Below are positions 26,225 to 34,486 of a DNA stretch of 64,000 nucleotides, piece by piece. The notes below the pieces were generated by a model. It was given only the letters and a program-made list of their open reading frames with translations, was not told the DNA's origin and searched no databases. A program made the position numbers and the translations under genes. Origin of the DNA: Campylobacter showae (GTDB lineage: Bacteria > Campylobacterota > Campylobacteria > Campylobacterales > Campylobacteraceae). Positions within the stretch are counted from its first letter, which is position 1. Every line of letters begins with the position of its first letter. The stretch is taken from positions 186,001 through 250,000 of the forward strand of contig NZ_UWOK01000001.1 of the NCBI RefSeq assembly GCF_900573985.1. Reading direction: 5' to 3'.

Positions 26225-26881
26225 ATGAACCTACTTTCTAAATTTACAAAAGGCTTTCTAGCTGTTGCGATGTTCGGCGCCCTTAGCGCGGCTGCGTTTA
26301 CCGAGGGCGAGGACTACGTAAAGCTACAAAAACCGCTATCCGTGGAGCAAAACACGCTAGTTAAGGTCTTTAGCTACGCATGCCCGTTTTGCTACAAATA
26401 CGATAAAACCGTCACGCCAAAGGTCGTAGAAAAGGTCGCGGGGCTAAAATACGTGCCGTTTCATCTAAAAACCAAGGGCGAATACGGCGAGCTCGGAAGT
26501 AAAATTTTAGCCGTTTTAGCCGTGATGGACGAGGAAAAGGGCGTTAGCCTGCTAGATGAAAACTCGCTGTTTAAAAAGGCTAAATTTGCCTACTACAAAG
26601 CCTATCACGATCAAAAGCAGCGCTGGAGCGATGGCAAGGACGAGGCTGCGTTTTTAAAGACGGGACTTGATGCGGCAGGCATCAGCGAGGCGGACTATCA
26701 AAAAAAGCTAGAGGATCCAAAAGTCGCCGAACTGCTTAAAAAATGGGACGAGAGCTACGACGTAGCGAAAATCCAAGGCGTGCCGGCGTTCGTCGTAAAC
26801 GGCAAATACCTCATCATGACGAAGTCCATCAGCTCTATCGACGGCATGGCGCAGCTAATTGAAGAGCTGCTCAAAAAATAG
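26225..26881 (+). CDS. dsbL: DsbA/DsbL-type thiol oxidase, module 1
   Basis: A periplasmic thioredoxin-fold oxidase of 218 residues. It has a signal peptide (FLAVAMFGALSAAAF), the active site SYACPFCYKYD (Cys53 and Cys56, CPFC) and the cis-Pro loop IQGVPAFVVNGKYLI. It starts at ATG 26225 with AAGGAG upstream and a TATAAAAT box at about 26184. It is divergent from astA (234 bp apart) and 10 bp before dsbI, so its substrate is most likely the sulfotransferase. A general DsbA role cannot be excluded from sequence. Confidence 0.9.
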   Translation: MNLLSKFTKGFLAVAMFGALSAAAFTEGEDYVKLQKPLSVEQNTLVKVFSYACPFCYKYDKTVTPKVVEKVAGLKYVPFHLKTKGEYGELGSKILAVLAVMDEEKGVSLLDENSLFKKAKFAYYKAYHDQKQRWSDGKDEAAFLKTGLDAAGISEADYQKKLEDPKVAELLKKWDESYDVAKIQGVPAFVVNGKYLIMTKSISSIDGMAQLIEELLKK

Positions 26882-26890
26882 GGCGCGGGC

Positions 26891-27514
26891 ATGAAATTTG
26901 CGGAAAAAATAGCGAAATTCGCAGATAGCCGCCTGCCGTGGGCGATCCTCATAGTGGTGAGCGTGGGACTCGTGATCCTCGCGCACTCGCTGTTTCAAAA
27001 CTACGTCTATATGCCCCCTTGCGAGCAGTGCGTCTATATCCGCTTTGCCTTTTTGTGCATGGCGCTGGGAGGCCTGGTCGCGATCATAAATCCCAAAAAT
27101 TTGCTCCTCGCGGCGGTCGGCTACCTGTTAGCCTTTTGGGGCGCGATTCAGGGCATAATGTATAGCGTCAAGCTCGCCAAGATCCACGACGCCGTGCACG
27201 GAGACGATCCGTTCGGCGTGCAGGGCTGCTCAACCGAGCCGCACTATCCGTTCGGCCTGCCGCTTGAGCGGTGGGCGCCTGATTGGTTCTTGCCTACGGG
27301 CGACTGCGGTTACGATAATCCGCTAGTGCCCGAGGGCGTCACGCTAGACGGCTTTCAGAAGTATCTGGTGGACCTTTATCAAGACGGCTGGTATCTGATC
27401 CCATCAAGTAAATTTATGTCGATGGCGGACTGCACGCTGATAGGCTTTGGCGTCTGCTTCCTCGTGCTTGCCGCGATGTCCGTTTGCAAAATTTTAACTC
27501 TGAAAAAAGCTTAA
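26891..27514 (+). CDS. dsbI: DsbI-type (DsbB family) membrane thiol oxidase, module 1
   Basis: A membrane protein that reoxidises the DsbA-like partner and passes electrons to quinone. Its 207 residues include four or five helices and the periplasmic pair PPCEQC (Cys44, Cys47). The second loop has its two cysteines in VQGCSTEPHYPFGLP and PTGDCGYDNP. This is the redox-complete arrangement of DsbI. It lies 10 bp after dsbL in the same operon. Its stop codon is inside a perfect 26-bp palindrome that probably ends the transcript. Confidence 0.9.
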   Translation: MKFAEKIAKFADSRLPWAILIVVSVGLVILAHSLFQNYVYMPPCEQCVYIRFAFLCMALGGLVAIINPKNLLLAAVGYLLAFWGAIQGIMYSVKLAKIHDAVHGDDPFGVQGCSTEPHYPFGLPLERWAPDWFLPTGDCGYDNPLVPEGVTLDGFQKYLVDLYQDGWYLIPSSKFMSMADCTLIGFGVCFLVLAAMSVCKILTLKKA

Positions 27515-27538
27515 ATCGGTCTAAATTTAGACCGATTT
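27513..27538. terminator. Perfect 26-bp palindrome, likely terminator after dsbI
   Basis: Self-complementary without mismatch, centred on AAATTT and followed by T-rich sequence. It begins inside the dsbI stop codon. It separates dsbI from the kinase promoter directly downstream. It could be a terminator or an operator for the downstream regulator. Confidence 0.55.
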
Positions 27539-27547
27539 TGCTATACT
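27539..27547 (+). promoter_or_regulatory. Extended -10 promoter (TGCTATACT) of the second kinase gene
   Basis: TG-N-TATACT ends 6 nt before ATG 27554, the same distance as TATAAT to ATG in the first kinase gene (3632-3644). No ribosome binding site fits between. A leaderless transcript is the simplest reading. Confidence 0.55.
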
Positions 27548-27553
27548 CGCCGC

Positions 27554-29203
27554 ATGAGAGCCTTACGCGAGCATAATTTTAAAATTTACTTCATCATCAT
27601 TTTCGCGAGCCTTTTCGTGGTGCTTTTGGGCGTGAAAAACTACGAGGACGCCAAGGCGCAGATCACGGCGCTTGCGGATAAAAACAAGATCGCCGCGAGC
27701 GAAAATATGGTCGGGAATTTCTCGTTTTGGCTGGATGAGCGACTGCACTCGCTGGTGCGCGCGGCTAAATTTATAGAAAACGCGGGCATCGCGCAAGATA
27801 GCGAAAAGCTGGGTGCCCTCATACGGCTTTTTAAAGAAAACTCAGTAGAATTCGACGCCTTGCAGTTTTTACGCGAGGACGGGGAGATCTTCGTGGACGG
27901 CAAGGAGCTGGGCGACGATGAAGCGATGCCAAAGAACCTGCGCACGGGACTTGTGTGGTTTGAGGAGACCAAAAGCACGCTCGCACCCACGGTAAATTTT
28001 ATGCAGCGCCATAAAATTTTAGGCGAGCCGACGCTAAATTTATGCGTGCCCGTGCTGGACGGCGGCTCGTTTGCGGGGGTGTTTTGCGGCGTAGTGAAAC
28101 TACAAAACATACTAAAAAATATGGAGAAATTTAAACTCGCGCCCGATTCCTACGCCTTTATCGTTACTCACGGCGGCGAAATTTTAACGCCAATGAAGGA
28201 CGCGGCGCTAAAAAAGCAGATCGAGGATAAATTTAAAGAGCTTTTCCTGCGCGACGAGGACATCACGAGCCTAAATATCGGCTCAAATTTCATCTCCGTT
28301 GCCGAGATCCCCACGCTAAACTGGTTCATAGGAGCCGGCACCGATAACGAAAAAGAGCTTGCCGCGCTGCTTAACTCCGTGCTAAAAAACGCCCTCATCT
28401 TGCTTTTTGCGTTCGCGGCGCTGGCGCTGGTGGCAAATTTCCTCCATAACTTTATGTACTCAAAAATCAAAAATCTGCAAGACGACTACGAAGCCCTGCT
28501 CAAGCACAAAGCCCGTATGAGCGAAGCCGGCGAGCTAATAAGCGGCATAAATCATCAGTTTATTCAGCCGGTTAATTCGCTAAATTTGATGATCTCAAGC
28601 CTGCTCATGCTGCAAAAAGACGGCAAGCTAGACGCCGCGACACTAGAGAGTATGCTGCAAAAGGGGCAGGCTGCGACCGTGCTTTTAAGCGATACGATCG
28701 AGATTTTTAGAAATTTTTACAAAAGTAGCGACAGCCCGCAAAAATTTAGCGTGCAGCGCTGCATAAAAGACCTGCTAAAGCTCATGCACACCGAGCTTAG
28801 CAAAGCAAACGTCGCGGTAAGCCTGAGTGAATTTAAAGACGAAGAGGCCACGCAGCGGATGGGCATCGTGCAGCAAATTTTACTCATCCTCATTCACAAC
28901 GCCAAAGACGCGGTCGTGGAGAGATACAAAGATGAGATCGCCAAGCGGCAGGTTTTTATTGACGTCAAATTTGAAAACGGCACGTGCAAGATAGCCGTCA
29001 CGGACTACGGCAGCGGCGTGAGCAAGGAGCTTCGGGATAAAATTTTGACCCAGCCAAAAACTACCAAAAGGCAAGGAAGCGGTATCGGGCTGTATTTTGG
29101 CAAAAAGCTCGCAAATGAAAAGCTCGCGGGTGATATCAAGCTACTAAGCGCGGGCGATCCGACGACGTTTGAGCTAAGCTTTGAGATAAATTTAAAGGAG
29201 TGA
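27554..29203 (+). CDS. Membrane sensor histidine kinase between the two sulfotransferase modules
   Basis: The 549-residue protein has a first helix (IYFIIIFASLFVVLLGVKNY), a periplasmic dCache-like domain (about residues 40-275, with LNLCVPVLDGGSFAGVFCGV), a second helix (ALILLFAFAALALVANFLHN), then HisKA with GINHQFIQPVNSLN (phospho-His about residue 333). The ATPase domain has LILIHNAKDAV, VTDYGSGVS and GSGIGLYFGKKLA. It lacks the PAS domain present in the 3.6-kb kinase but is otherwise its paralogue. Two bases separate it from its regulator. Its location between two astA modules suggests it senses aryl sulfates, phenols or periplasmic redox state. That is inference. Confidence 0.9.
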   Translation: MRALREHNFKIYFIIIFASLFVVLLGVKNYEDAKAQITALADKNKIAASENMVGNFSFWLDERLHSLVRAAKFIENAGIAQDSEKLGALIRLFKENSVEFDALQFLREDGEIFVDGKELGDDEAMPKNLRTGLVWFEETKSTLAPTVNFMQRHKILGEPTLNLCVPVLDGGSFAGVFCGVVKLQNILKNMEKFKLAPDSYAFIVTHGGEILTPMKDAALKKQIEDKFKELFLRDEDITSLNIGSNFISVAEIPTLNWFIGAGTDNEKELAALLNSVLKNALILLFAFAALALVANFLHNFMYSKIKNLQDDYEALLKHKARMSEAGELISGINHQFIQPVNSLNLMISSLLMLQKDGKLDAATLESMLQKGQAATVLLSDTIEIFRNFYKSSDSPQKFSVQRCIKDLLKLMHTELSKANVAVSLSEFKDEEATQRMGIVQQILLILIHNAKDAVVERYKDEIAKRQVFIDVKFENGTCKIAVTDYGSGVSKELRDKILTQPKTTKRQGSGIGLYFGKKLANEKLAGDIKLLSAGDPTTFELSFEINLKE

Positions 29204-29204
29204 G

Positions 29205-29885
29205 ATGCAAGAGCACTTAAAGCTACTTAAAGACCTAACCGTCCTCATCGTCGAGGACGACGAGATCGCAAGAGAGCTGCTAATAGGCGGGCTAAAGCCA
29301 TACTGCCTAAGCGTCTGGGGCGCGGGCGACGGACTAGAGGGGCTGGAGCGCTTTAAAAAGCTAGCTCCCGCCATCGTCATCACCGATATCCACATGCCCG
29401 CAATGAACGGCTTTGAGATGATGAAGGAGATGATGCGCATAAAGCCCGCGCAAAAATTTATCGTCTTTACCTCCTACGACACCGACGACAACCTCATCAG
29501 AAGCATCGAGCACGGCGCGGCATCGTTTCTAAAAAAGCCCGTCGATATCGCCGCCCTGTGCCGCCTGCTCGTGGCTCTAACCTACGAAAAAGACGAAAAG
29601 CTCGTGCGTCTGGGCCCGCAAACTAGCATAAATCTCGCTAAAGAAAAGATCTACAAAAACGGCGAGGAAATTTACCTCTCCTTTTTACAAAACAAGCTCT
29701 TTTGGCTCTTTGCGTATAATCTAAACAAGCTCGTGAGCTACGAGATGATCGAGGAGTTCGTCTACGAGGGCGAGCAAACTAGCAAGGGCGCGATACAAAA
29801 CGTCGTGCTAAGGCTGAAGCGGGAGCTGGGAGTTAAATTTAAAAACATCAGTGAAAGTGGGTACATACTGCTAAGCGGCGAGTAA
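29205..29885 (+). CDS. OmpR/PhoB-type response regulator of the sulfotransferase region
   Basis: The receiver domain has VLIVEDDE (residues 13-20), Asp61 in ITDIHMP, Thr/Ser in VFTSYD and Lys111 in FLKKPV. A shortened winged-helix output domain follows, ending LKRELGVKFKNISESGYILL. At 226 residues it aligns throughout with the regulator at 5.6 kb, down to the positions of Asp61 and Lys111, so the two systems are paralogues. The start ATG 29205 follows AAAGGAGTG. Targets are probably the flanking astA/dsb promoters, by position only. Confidence 0.9.
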   Translation: MQEHLKLLKDLTVLIVEDDEIARELLIGGLKPYCLSVWGAGDGLEGLERFKKLAPAIVITDIHMPAMNGFEMMKEMMRIKPAQKFIVFTSYDTDDNLIRSIEHGAASFLKKPVDIAALCRLLVALTYEKDEKLVRLGPQTSINLAKEKIYKNGEEIYLSFLQNKLFWLFAYNLNKLVSYEMIEEFVYEGEQTSKGAIQNVVLRLKRELGVKFKNISESGYILLSGE

Positions 29886-29929
29886 TCTAAATTTGGCGGC
29901 TTGTCTTTTGAGCGTCTTTGAATGAGTTT

Positions 29930-29979
29930 GAAATTTTAAGTCTGCGGCAGACTACTGTCTAGCCTTGACTTAAAATTTC
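29930..29979. repeat. Dispersed hairpin repeat, copy E
   Basis: Outer arms GAAATTTTAAGTC / GACTTAAAATTTC are perfect, with the core GGCAGAC...GTCTAGCC. The downstream flank ATCTCAAAATACTTCGCCTT and then GACCCGCATCTTGAAAACGT also recur (34.5 kb, and the latter near 2.9 kb). The 377-bp gap 29886-30262 holds this and no gene. Confidence 0.7.
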
Positions 29980-30262
29980 TGCACAACATTCAAATCCATC
30001 TCAAAATACTTCGCCTTATCTTTTGCGTTCAAATTTGAAGTCAAATTTGTAAATTTTAGCTCAAATTTTACTCGTCAAGACCCGCATCTTGAAAACGTCA
30101 AATTTGCAAATTTAGTAAGCTATGAGATAAATATTCCAGACGGATTGTGTGTAGTTTAAATAGTTTTTGGCGGATACGACGGGAGCGGACTGGTCGTCCG
30201 TGACCCGAGTATCCTAGCCGAAAACTACTTTTGAAATCCGTCAAGCGCGGGGAATCCCAAAT

Positions 30263-30784
30263 TTAAATTTGATTGATTTCGCTACTGCGCGCGTTATACA
30301 CAAACCAGCTTAGTATCATCACAAGACAAAACGCCCCAAACACCGCAAAAAACGCAAAATTCGCCCACGAGTAAATTTTGATAAATCCCGCCTCGTTTGC
30401 CGCGCTAAAATCAGGCGCAAAAAGGCTTGGGCAAATTTCATTTAACGGTAGCGCAAAAGGAAAGCCAATCTCGCTAACGCCGCTAAAATCGCTCGTAGAG
30501 TAATCAAGCCCAAATATCACGCCTAAAAAAATTAGGAAAAATCCCGCAAGCTTGACGCCAAAAACCTTAGGCGCGCACATCGCCACGCACACGCCAAACG
30601 CCGCAAATATCGTCGCAAAGCGTAGCTTCACAACAAGCGCGTCCGCAACCGCACCGCCCAAAAACAGCTCGCACAAGATAAATTTGATCGCCAAAACTGC
30701 AAGCAACGCCGCCCAAAATACCCGCCTTCGCTGCAAGTTATAAACAAAGCAGACAAAGCCCTTGTTTTCGATATTGTAGTCCAT
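30263..30784 (-). CDS. DsbI-like membrane protein without catalytic cysteines, module 2
   Basis: A 173-residue, four-helix protein that aligns with module-1 DsbI: LVVKLRFATIFAAFGVCVAM against CVYIRFAFLCMALGGLVAI, and GFPFALPLNEICPSLFAP against HYPFGLPLERWAPDWFLP. The PPCEQC pair is replaced by DALV-type residues, and both cysteines of the second loop are absent. It cannot run the normal DsbB thiol-quinone chemistry. The frame is intact and its start overlaps the dsbL2 stop (TAATG), so it is still co-translated. It may be a scaffold, a regulator or a gene early in decay. Confidence 0.75.
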   Translation of the reverse strand: MDYNIENKGFVCFVYNLQRRRVFWAALLAVLAIKFILCELFLGGAVADALVVKLRFATIFAAFGVCVAMCAPKVFGVKLAGFFLIFLGVIFGLDYSTSDFSGVSEIGFPFALPLNEICPSLFAPDFSAANEAGFIKIYSWANFAFFAVFGAFCLVMILSWFVYNARSSEINQI

Positions 30785-31434
30785 TATTTTGCTAGCAGCT
30801 CCCTCACTGCCGCCGCCATCGCGTCTACCGAGCCGATCGCCTTCACGTTGATCAGGTACCTACCGCCGACCACGTATGCAGGCACGCCCTGGATCTTGGC
30901 CACGTCGTAGCTATCGTCCCACGCTTTTAAAATTTCTTGCGCGCGCTGGCTGGCTAGGGCCTTGTCATAGTCTGCGTCGCTCACGCCCGCCGCGCTAAGA
31001 GCCGTCTGGATAAATCTCGCCTTGTCTTTGCCGCCGTTAAAATCATCATCCTTGTCGTGAGTGGCCTTGTAGATCGCAAATTTGGCCTTTTTAAATTTAG
31101 ACTTGTCGCTAAGCAAACTAACGTCGCTAGCCTCGTCTAAAACGATCATTGCGGCAAAAATTTTGCTCGCCGTTTCGCCGAGCTTGCCCTTGGTTTTTAG
31201 GTGATACGGGATAAATTTGACTCCGTCTAGCTCGCCAAATAGCTTTGGCGTGACGCTTCGGTCAAATTTGTAGCAGTGGACGCACTCGTAGCTAAAGACC
31301 TTTACTACGCTATCTTTTGGTACGTTTAGAGGCTTTTCTAGCGTTTGGTAGTCCGTGCCCTCCTCCAGCGCGTTTGCACCTACGCTAATCAAGCAAACGG
31401 CGGCTAAAATTCTTAAAAATTTAGCGATTTTCAT
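30784..31434 (-). CDS. DsbA/DsbL-type thiol oxidase, module 2
   Basis: A 216-residue periplasmic thioredoxin-fold protein with a signal peptide (FLRILAAVCLISVGANA), the active site SYECVHCYKFD (Cys51, Cys54, CVHC) and the cis-Pro loop IQGVPAYVVGGRYLI. It is clearly a paralogue of the module-1 protein (shared FIPYHLKTKGKLGE / YVPFHLKTKGEYGE and SYDVAKIQGVPA) but has a different CxxC dipeptide, so its redox potential probably differs. AAAGGAATTTT precedes the ATG. It lies 253 bp downstream of the second astA and overlaps the cysteine-less DsbI gene. Confidence 0.88.
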   Translation of the reverse strand: MKIAKFLRILAAVCLISVGANALEEGTDYQTLEKPLNVPKDSVVKVFSYECVHCYKFDRSVTPKLFGELDGVKFIPYHLKTKGKLGETASKIFAAMIVLDEASDVSLLSDKSKFKKAKFAIYKATHDKDDDFNGGKDKARFIQTALSAAGVSDADYDKALASQRAQEILKAWDDSYDVAKIQGVPAYVVGGRYLINVKAIGSVDAMAAAVRELLAK

Positions 31435-31687
31435 AAAATTCCTTTGCGGTAAATTTTAAAGATTGTATAAAAGAAAGGGTAAATTTGAGATTAAGCGAGC
31501 TAAGCCAGGCAAATTTGACGGGTTAAATTTGACGGCGCTGCGGATAAAATTTCGGCAAGCAAGTTAAATTTAAATAAAGCAGCGAGTCAAATTTCATTTC
31601 AAATTTAACTCGCCGCGTAATTACCGAATCCAGCCACACACCCGATTTTAGCGGCGGCTAGAAAAACTAAACCGGAAAGGTCAAATT

Positions 31688-33460
31688 TTAATACTCAAAG
31701 ATATTCGGATCGATCACCATCGCGCGGTAGGCCACGTCGTCTCTAGACGCAGACTCTACGTCCATTTCAAATTTGACGTCATTGCTCTTCGGATCGATCT
31801 CCACGAGCACCATTTTGATCGTCTTATCGGGCTTTAGCAGATAGACGTTCGAGCTTGAGATGAAGTACGTGCTTTTATCCTTTTGCCACTCGACGATACT
31901 AGTAACCGCGCTGTAAAAGTCAAATCCGCGCTCCTTGCCAAACTCCCACGTCTGCTCGACCGTGCCCTTTTTCTCGTCGATCTTGTACTCGACCGCGCGA
32001 GAGTATTTTTCCTCTTTTAGCGCAGGCTGCTCCATGCCGCGGCCGTCGCCGTTGTCAAATACGCTGATGTGCTTTACGCTGCCCTTGTTATCGTAGCGCG
32101 GAGTGAGCCACGCGGTGTGCTGCGTCCACGACCAGTCGAAGTCGCCCTCGCATTTTGAGTTTTCGCATTTGATTTTGTTGCTGTTTTTATCCACGGGCAC
32201 TAGCACTTTTTCTTTAAAGTCCGCACTCCAGCCCTCAGGACTTGCGAGGATCCATTTTACCTTTTTGTCGCGACCGATCTTGACGATACCTTGGTGGCGA
32301 AGCGAGAGGATGATACCGTCGTCGCTAGGATCGTATGAGATCGAGTTTACGTGCGCCCAGTTGCGTCCCGTGCCGGTCGAGGTCACGTCGCCAAACGGCA
32401 GATCGTCGCTAATTTTGATCTCTTTGGCGTCCATGTCGATATTTAGGCACACGGCGCGAGCGTCAAGAGCCTTGATGAGGTTGCTGCGGTAGACGTTTTT
32501 GCCGAAAATTTCATTCAGATCCCACTCGTCCACGACCTTGCCGCTGCCGTCCACTTCGATGATGTGATCTCTGATCGTGTGCGAGAGCCTGCCGTCTGCG
32601 TGGTGGTAGTTGTATTTACCGACGCGAAGCAGCAAGTGATCGCCTTTTAGCGGCATTACTTCGTGGCTAAGGTCGATGTAGCCGCGCGGCAGCTCGCGAT
32701 TATACACCTCTTTGCCCATCATATCGTAGCGCATATATCGCTGCGCCATACCCCAGCTCAGATCGCCGTTTGGCAGCTGATGAAAGCCCATCATCATGCC
32801 GCCGTCCATCACCCTGCGCTCGCTGCGATCGTAAAATTTCTGATAGTCCAGATACCATCTGACCTCGCCCTGCGTATCGACGACGAAATTTTCGGTGAAA
32901 TCATTCCAGCTAGCAGCACCCCCGTTTTTCCAATCAAGCGGTTTATAGACGCTCGTAATGGTGTTGTTGATGAGATAGAGCCTGTTTTTAAACGCAGGAT
33001 CGACCTTTTTGACCTTCATCTTTTGCATGTGGCTAAATCTATAATCTCGGCTATACGTCACGATCGGCTGAGCGTAAATTTTATACTTTTCGACCTTCTT
33101 TTCGCCGTTAAAAACGTAGCTCACTTCAACCTCGTTTAGATAGTCCGGATACAGCCCCCAGATCGGCACGCCGTCGTGCGTCAGCAGCGCATGCTCGGAG
33201 ACGTTGTAGGCGATGTCGATACCGCCGCCCGGTTTACCCAGCACCCGCACGTGGATATCCTTGATGTCCTTGCCCGCCCTATCGATAACGGCGGTCAGCG
33301 GCGCCACGTCGTATGGGTTGATAAACACCGAGCCGAGTTCGCCTTGCACCTTCACCTGATGCGCCAAAACGCCCGCACTCGCCGTCTGAGGCACCGCTAT
33401 AAACGCACCGCTTGCCAAGGCCGCAGCCAAAACGATTGAACCGAAAAAATTCTTACGCAT
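31688..33460 (-). CDS. Arylsulfate sulfotransferase, module 2
   Basis: A 590-residue paralogue of the 24-kb enzyme with a signal peptide (LAAALASGAFIAVPQTASA) and the same family segments: GRNWAHVNSISYDPSDDG, SLRHQGIVKIGRDKKVKW, WSWTQHTAWL (candidate catalytic His) and VFDNGDGRGMEQPA. Cysteines near AVCLNID and IKCENSKCEG are kept. It differs from module 1 in its C-terminus (ending VIDPNIFEY) and in lacking several loops. It is transcribed towards its own dsbL/dsbI genes, unlike module 1 where astA is divergent. AAAAGGAGCGAAT precedes the ATG. Acceptor preference may differ between the two. Confidence 0.9.
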   Translation of the reverse strand: MRKNFFGSIVLAAALASGAFIAVPQTASAGVLAHQVKVQGELGSVFINPYDVAPLTAVIDRAGKDIKDIHVRVLGKPGGGIDIAYNVSEHALLTHDGVPIWGLYPDYLNEVEVSYVFNGEKKVEKYKIYAQPIVTYSRDYRFSHMQKMKVKKVDPAFKNRLYLINNTITSVYKPLDWKNGGAASWNDFTENFVVDTQGEVRWYLDYQKFYDRSERRVMDGGMMMGFHQLPNGDLSWGMAQRYMRYDMMGKEVYNRELPRGYIDLSHEVMPLKGDHLLLRVGKYNYHHADGRLSHTIRDHIIEVDGSGKVVDEWDLNEIFGKNVYRSNLIKALDARAVCLNIDMDAKEIKISDDLPFGDVTSTGTGRNWAHVNSISYDPSDDGIILSLRHQGIVKIGRDKKVKWILASPEGWSADFKEKVLVPVDKNSNKIKCENSKCEGDFDWSWTQHTAWLTPRYDNKGSVKHISVFDNGDGRGMEQPALKEEKYSRAVEYKIDEKKGTVEQTWEFGKERGFDFYSAVTSIVEWQKDKSTYFISSSNVYLLKPDKTIKMVLVEIDPKSNDVKFEMDVESASRDDVAYRAMVIDPNIFEY

Positions 33461-33623
33461 ATTCGCTCCTTTTGGGTAAATTTATCTAATTTTACCACTA
33501 CCGAATCACGCAATAATCATACTAGATTTAAATTTTACTTAAATATCAAATTTAAAGATAAATATTAATATAAAGGCTTAAATTTTAGAATGAGGTCGAG
33601 TCGGATAACGAGTCAAATTTTGA

Positions 33624-33629
33624 TATAAT
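33624..33629 (+). promoter_or_regulatory. -10 box (TATAAT) of the tautomerase-bcp operon
   Basis: TATAAT lies 32 bp before ATG 33662. AAGGAGAAAAA follows as ribosome binding site. A normal leader, unlike the two kinase genes. Confidence 0.5.
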
Positions 33630-33661
33630 TAGCCCGATTTTATCAAATTTAAGGAGAAAAA

Positions 33662-33865
33662 ATGCCTTTCATAAACGTAAAAATGGCAGGCCCGGAGCCG
33701 ACAAAAGAGCAAAAGCAAAAGCTGGTCGAGGAGATGACCGACACCATGGTGCGCGTGCTGGGCAAAAATCGCGAGCGAGTGCAAATTTATATCGAAACAT
33801 ACGACGCAAGCTCGATAGGCTCGGGCGGCAAGACGCTTGAGGAGATTAGAAAGGAGCAAAAATGA
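33662..33865 (+). CDS. 4-oxalocrotonate tautomerase family protein
   Basis: A 67-residue member of the small tautomerase superfamily. After removal of Met1 the catalytic Pro1 is exposed (MPFINVKMAG), and the following EPTKEQKQKLVEEMTDTMVR helix and VQIYIETYDASSIGSGGKT strand/loop are typical. Small tautomerases of this length work as hexamers. The physiological substrate is unknown. C. jejuni Cj0270 occupies the same position next to bcp. The stop overlaps the bcp start (ATGA). Confidence 0.88.
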   Translation: MPFINVKMAGPEPTKEQKQKLVEEMTDTMVRVLGKNRERVQIYIETYDASSIGSGGKTLEEIRKEQK

Positions 33866-34359
33866 GCGAATTTTCAAAAGAGGATTTGGAGCGAAAAATC
33901 ACGCTAGCAGCGGGCGATACGGCGCCCCAGTTTAGCCTAGAAAACAGCGACGGCGTAAGCGTCAGCCTAAAAGACTTCGTCGGCAAAAACGTCGTGTTGT
34001 ACTTTTATCCGAAAGACAATACCCCGGGCTGCACGACCGAAGCATGCGAATTTAGCTCGCTTTACGACGACTTTATAGCCAAAGACACCGTGATCGTGGG
34101 CGTTAGTCCCGATAGCGTCAAGTCGCATGCGGGCTTTGCGCAAAAACAGAGCCTAAAGCACATCCTACTAAGCGATCCCGCGCACGAAGTCGCCAAACTC
34201 TACGGCGTCTGGCAGGTAAAGAAAAACTATGGCAAAGAGTATCTAGGCATCGCGCGCTCGACCTTTGTGATCGGCAAAGACGGCAAGATCGCGAAGGTGT
34301 ATAAGAGCGTGAAGGCGAAGGAGCATGCGGCAAAGGTTCTCGCCGATCTAGCGAAATAA
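33862..34359 (+). CDS. bcp: Thiol peroxidase Bcp/PrxQ
   Basis: A thioredoxin-dependent peroxiredoxin that removes organic and hydrogen peroxides. The 165-residue protein has DTAPQFSLENSDG, the peroxidatic site FYPKDNTPGCTTEACEFSSL (first Cys is peroxidatic, second five residues on is the usual PrxQ resolving Cys) and RSTFVIGKDGKI. It overlaps the tautomerase gene by four bases and is probably translated by coupling. It fits C. jejuni Cj0271 in sequence and position. Confidence 0.93.
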   Translation: MSEFSKEDLERKITLAAGDTAPQFSLENSDGVSVSLKDFVGKNVVLYFYPKDNTPGCTTEACEFSSLYDDFIAKDTVIVGVSPDSVKSHAGFAQKQSLKHILLSDPAHEVAKLYGVWQVKKNYGKEYLGIARSTFVIGKDGKIAKVYKSVKAKEHAAKVLADLAK

Positions 34360-34434
34360 ATTTGCTTGGCGACTTGCCTCGCGAGCGCTTTTAAATGATT
34401 TTTGCTTCGCTGCACTCGCAACTGTAAGCAGAAC

Positions 34435-34486
34435 GTAAATTTCGCCCTGCGACAGACTATATGTCTAGTCTTGGGACGAAATTTAC
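34435..34486. repeat. Dispersed hairpin repeat, copy F
   Basis: Outer arms GTAAATTTCG / CGAAATTTAC, core GACAGAC...GTCTAGTC, in which both inner-arm changes are compensatory (G to A paired with C to T). This suggests selection for the hairpin. Flank ATCTCACGATACTTCGCC follows, as in copies A and E. Confidence 0.7.

Noticed and set aside
33176..33439. Antisense ORFs inside the sulfotransferase genes
   Set aside because: Long open frames opposite GC-rich genes are expected here; none has a start site or recognised domain.
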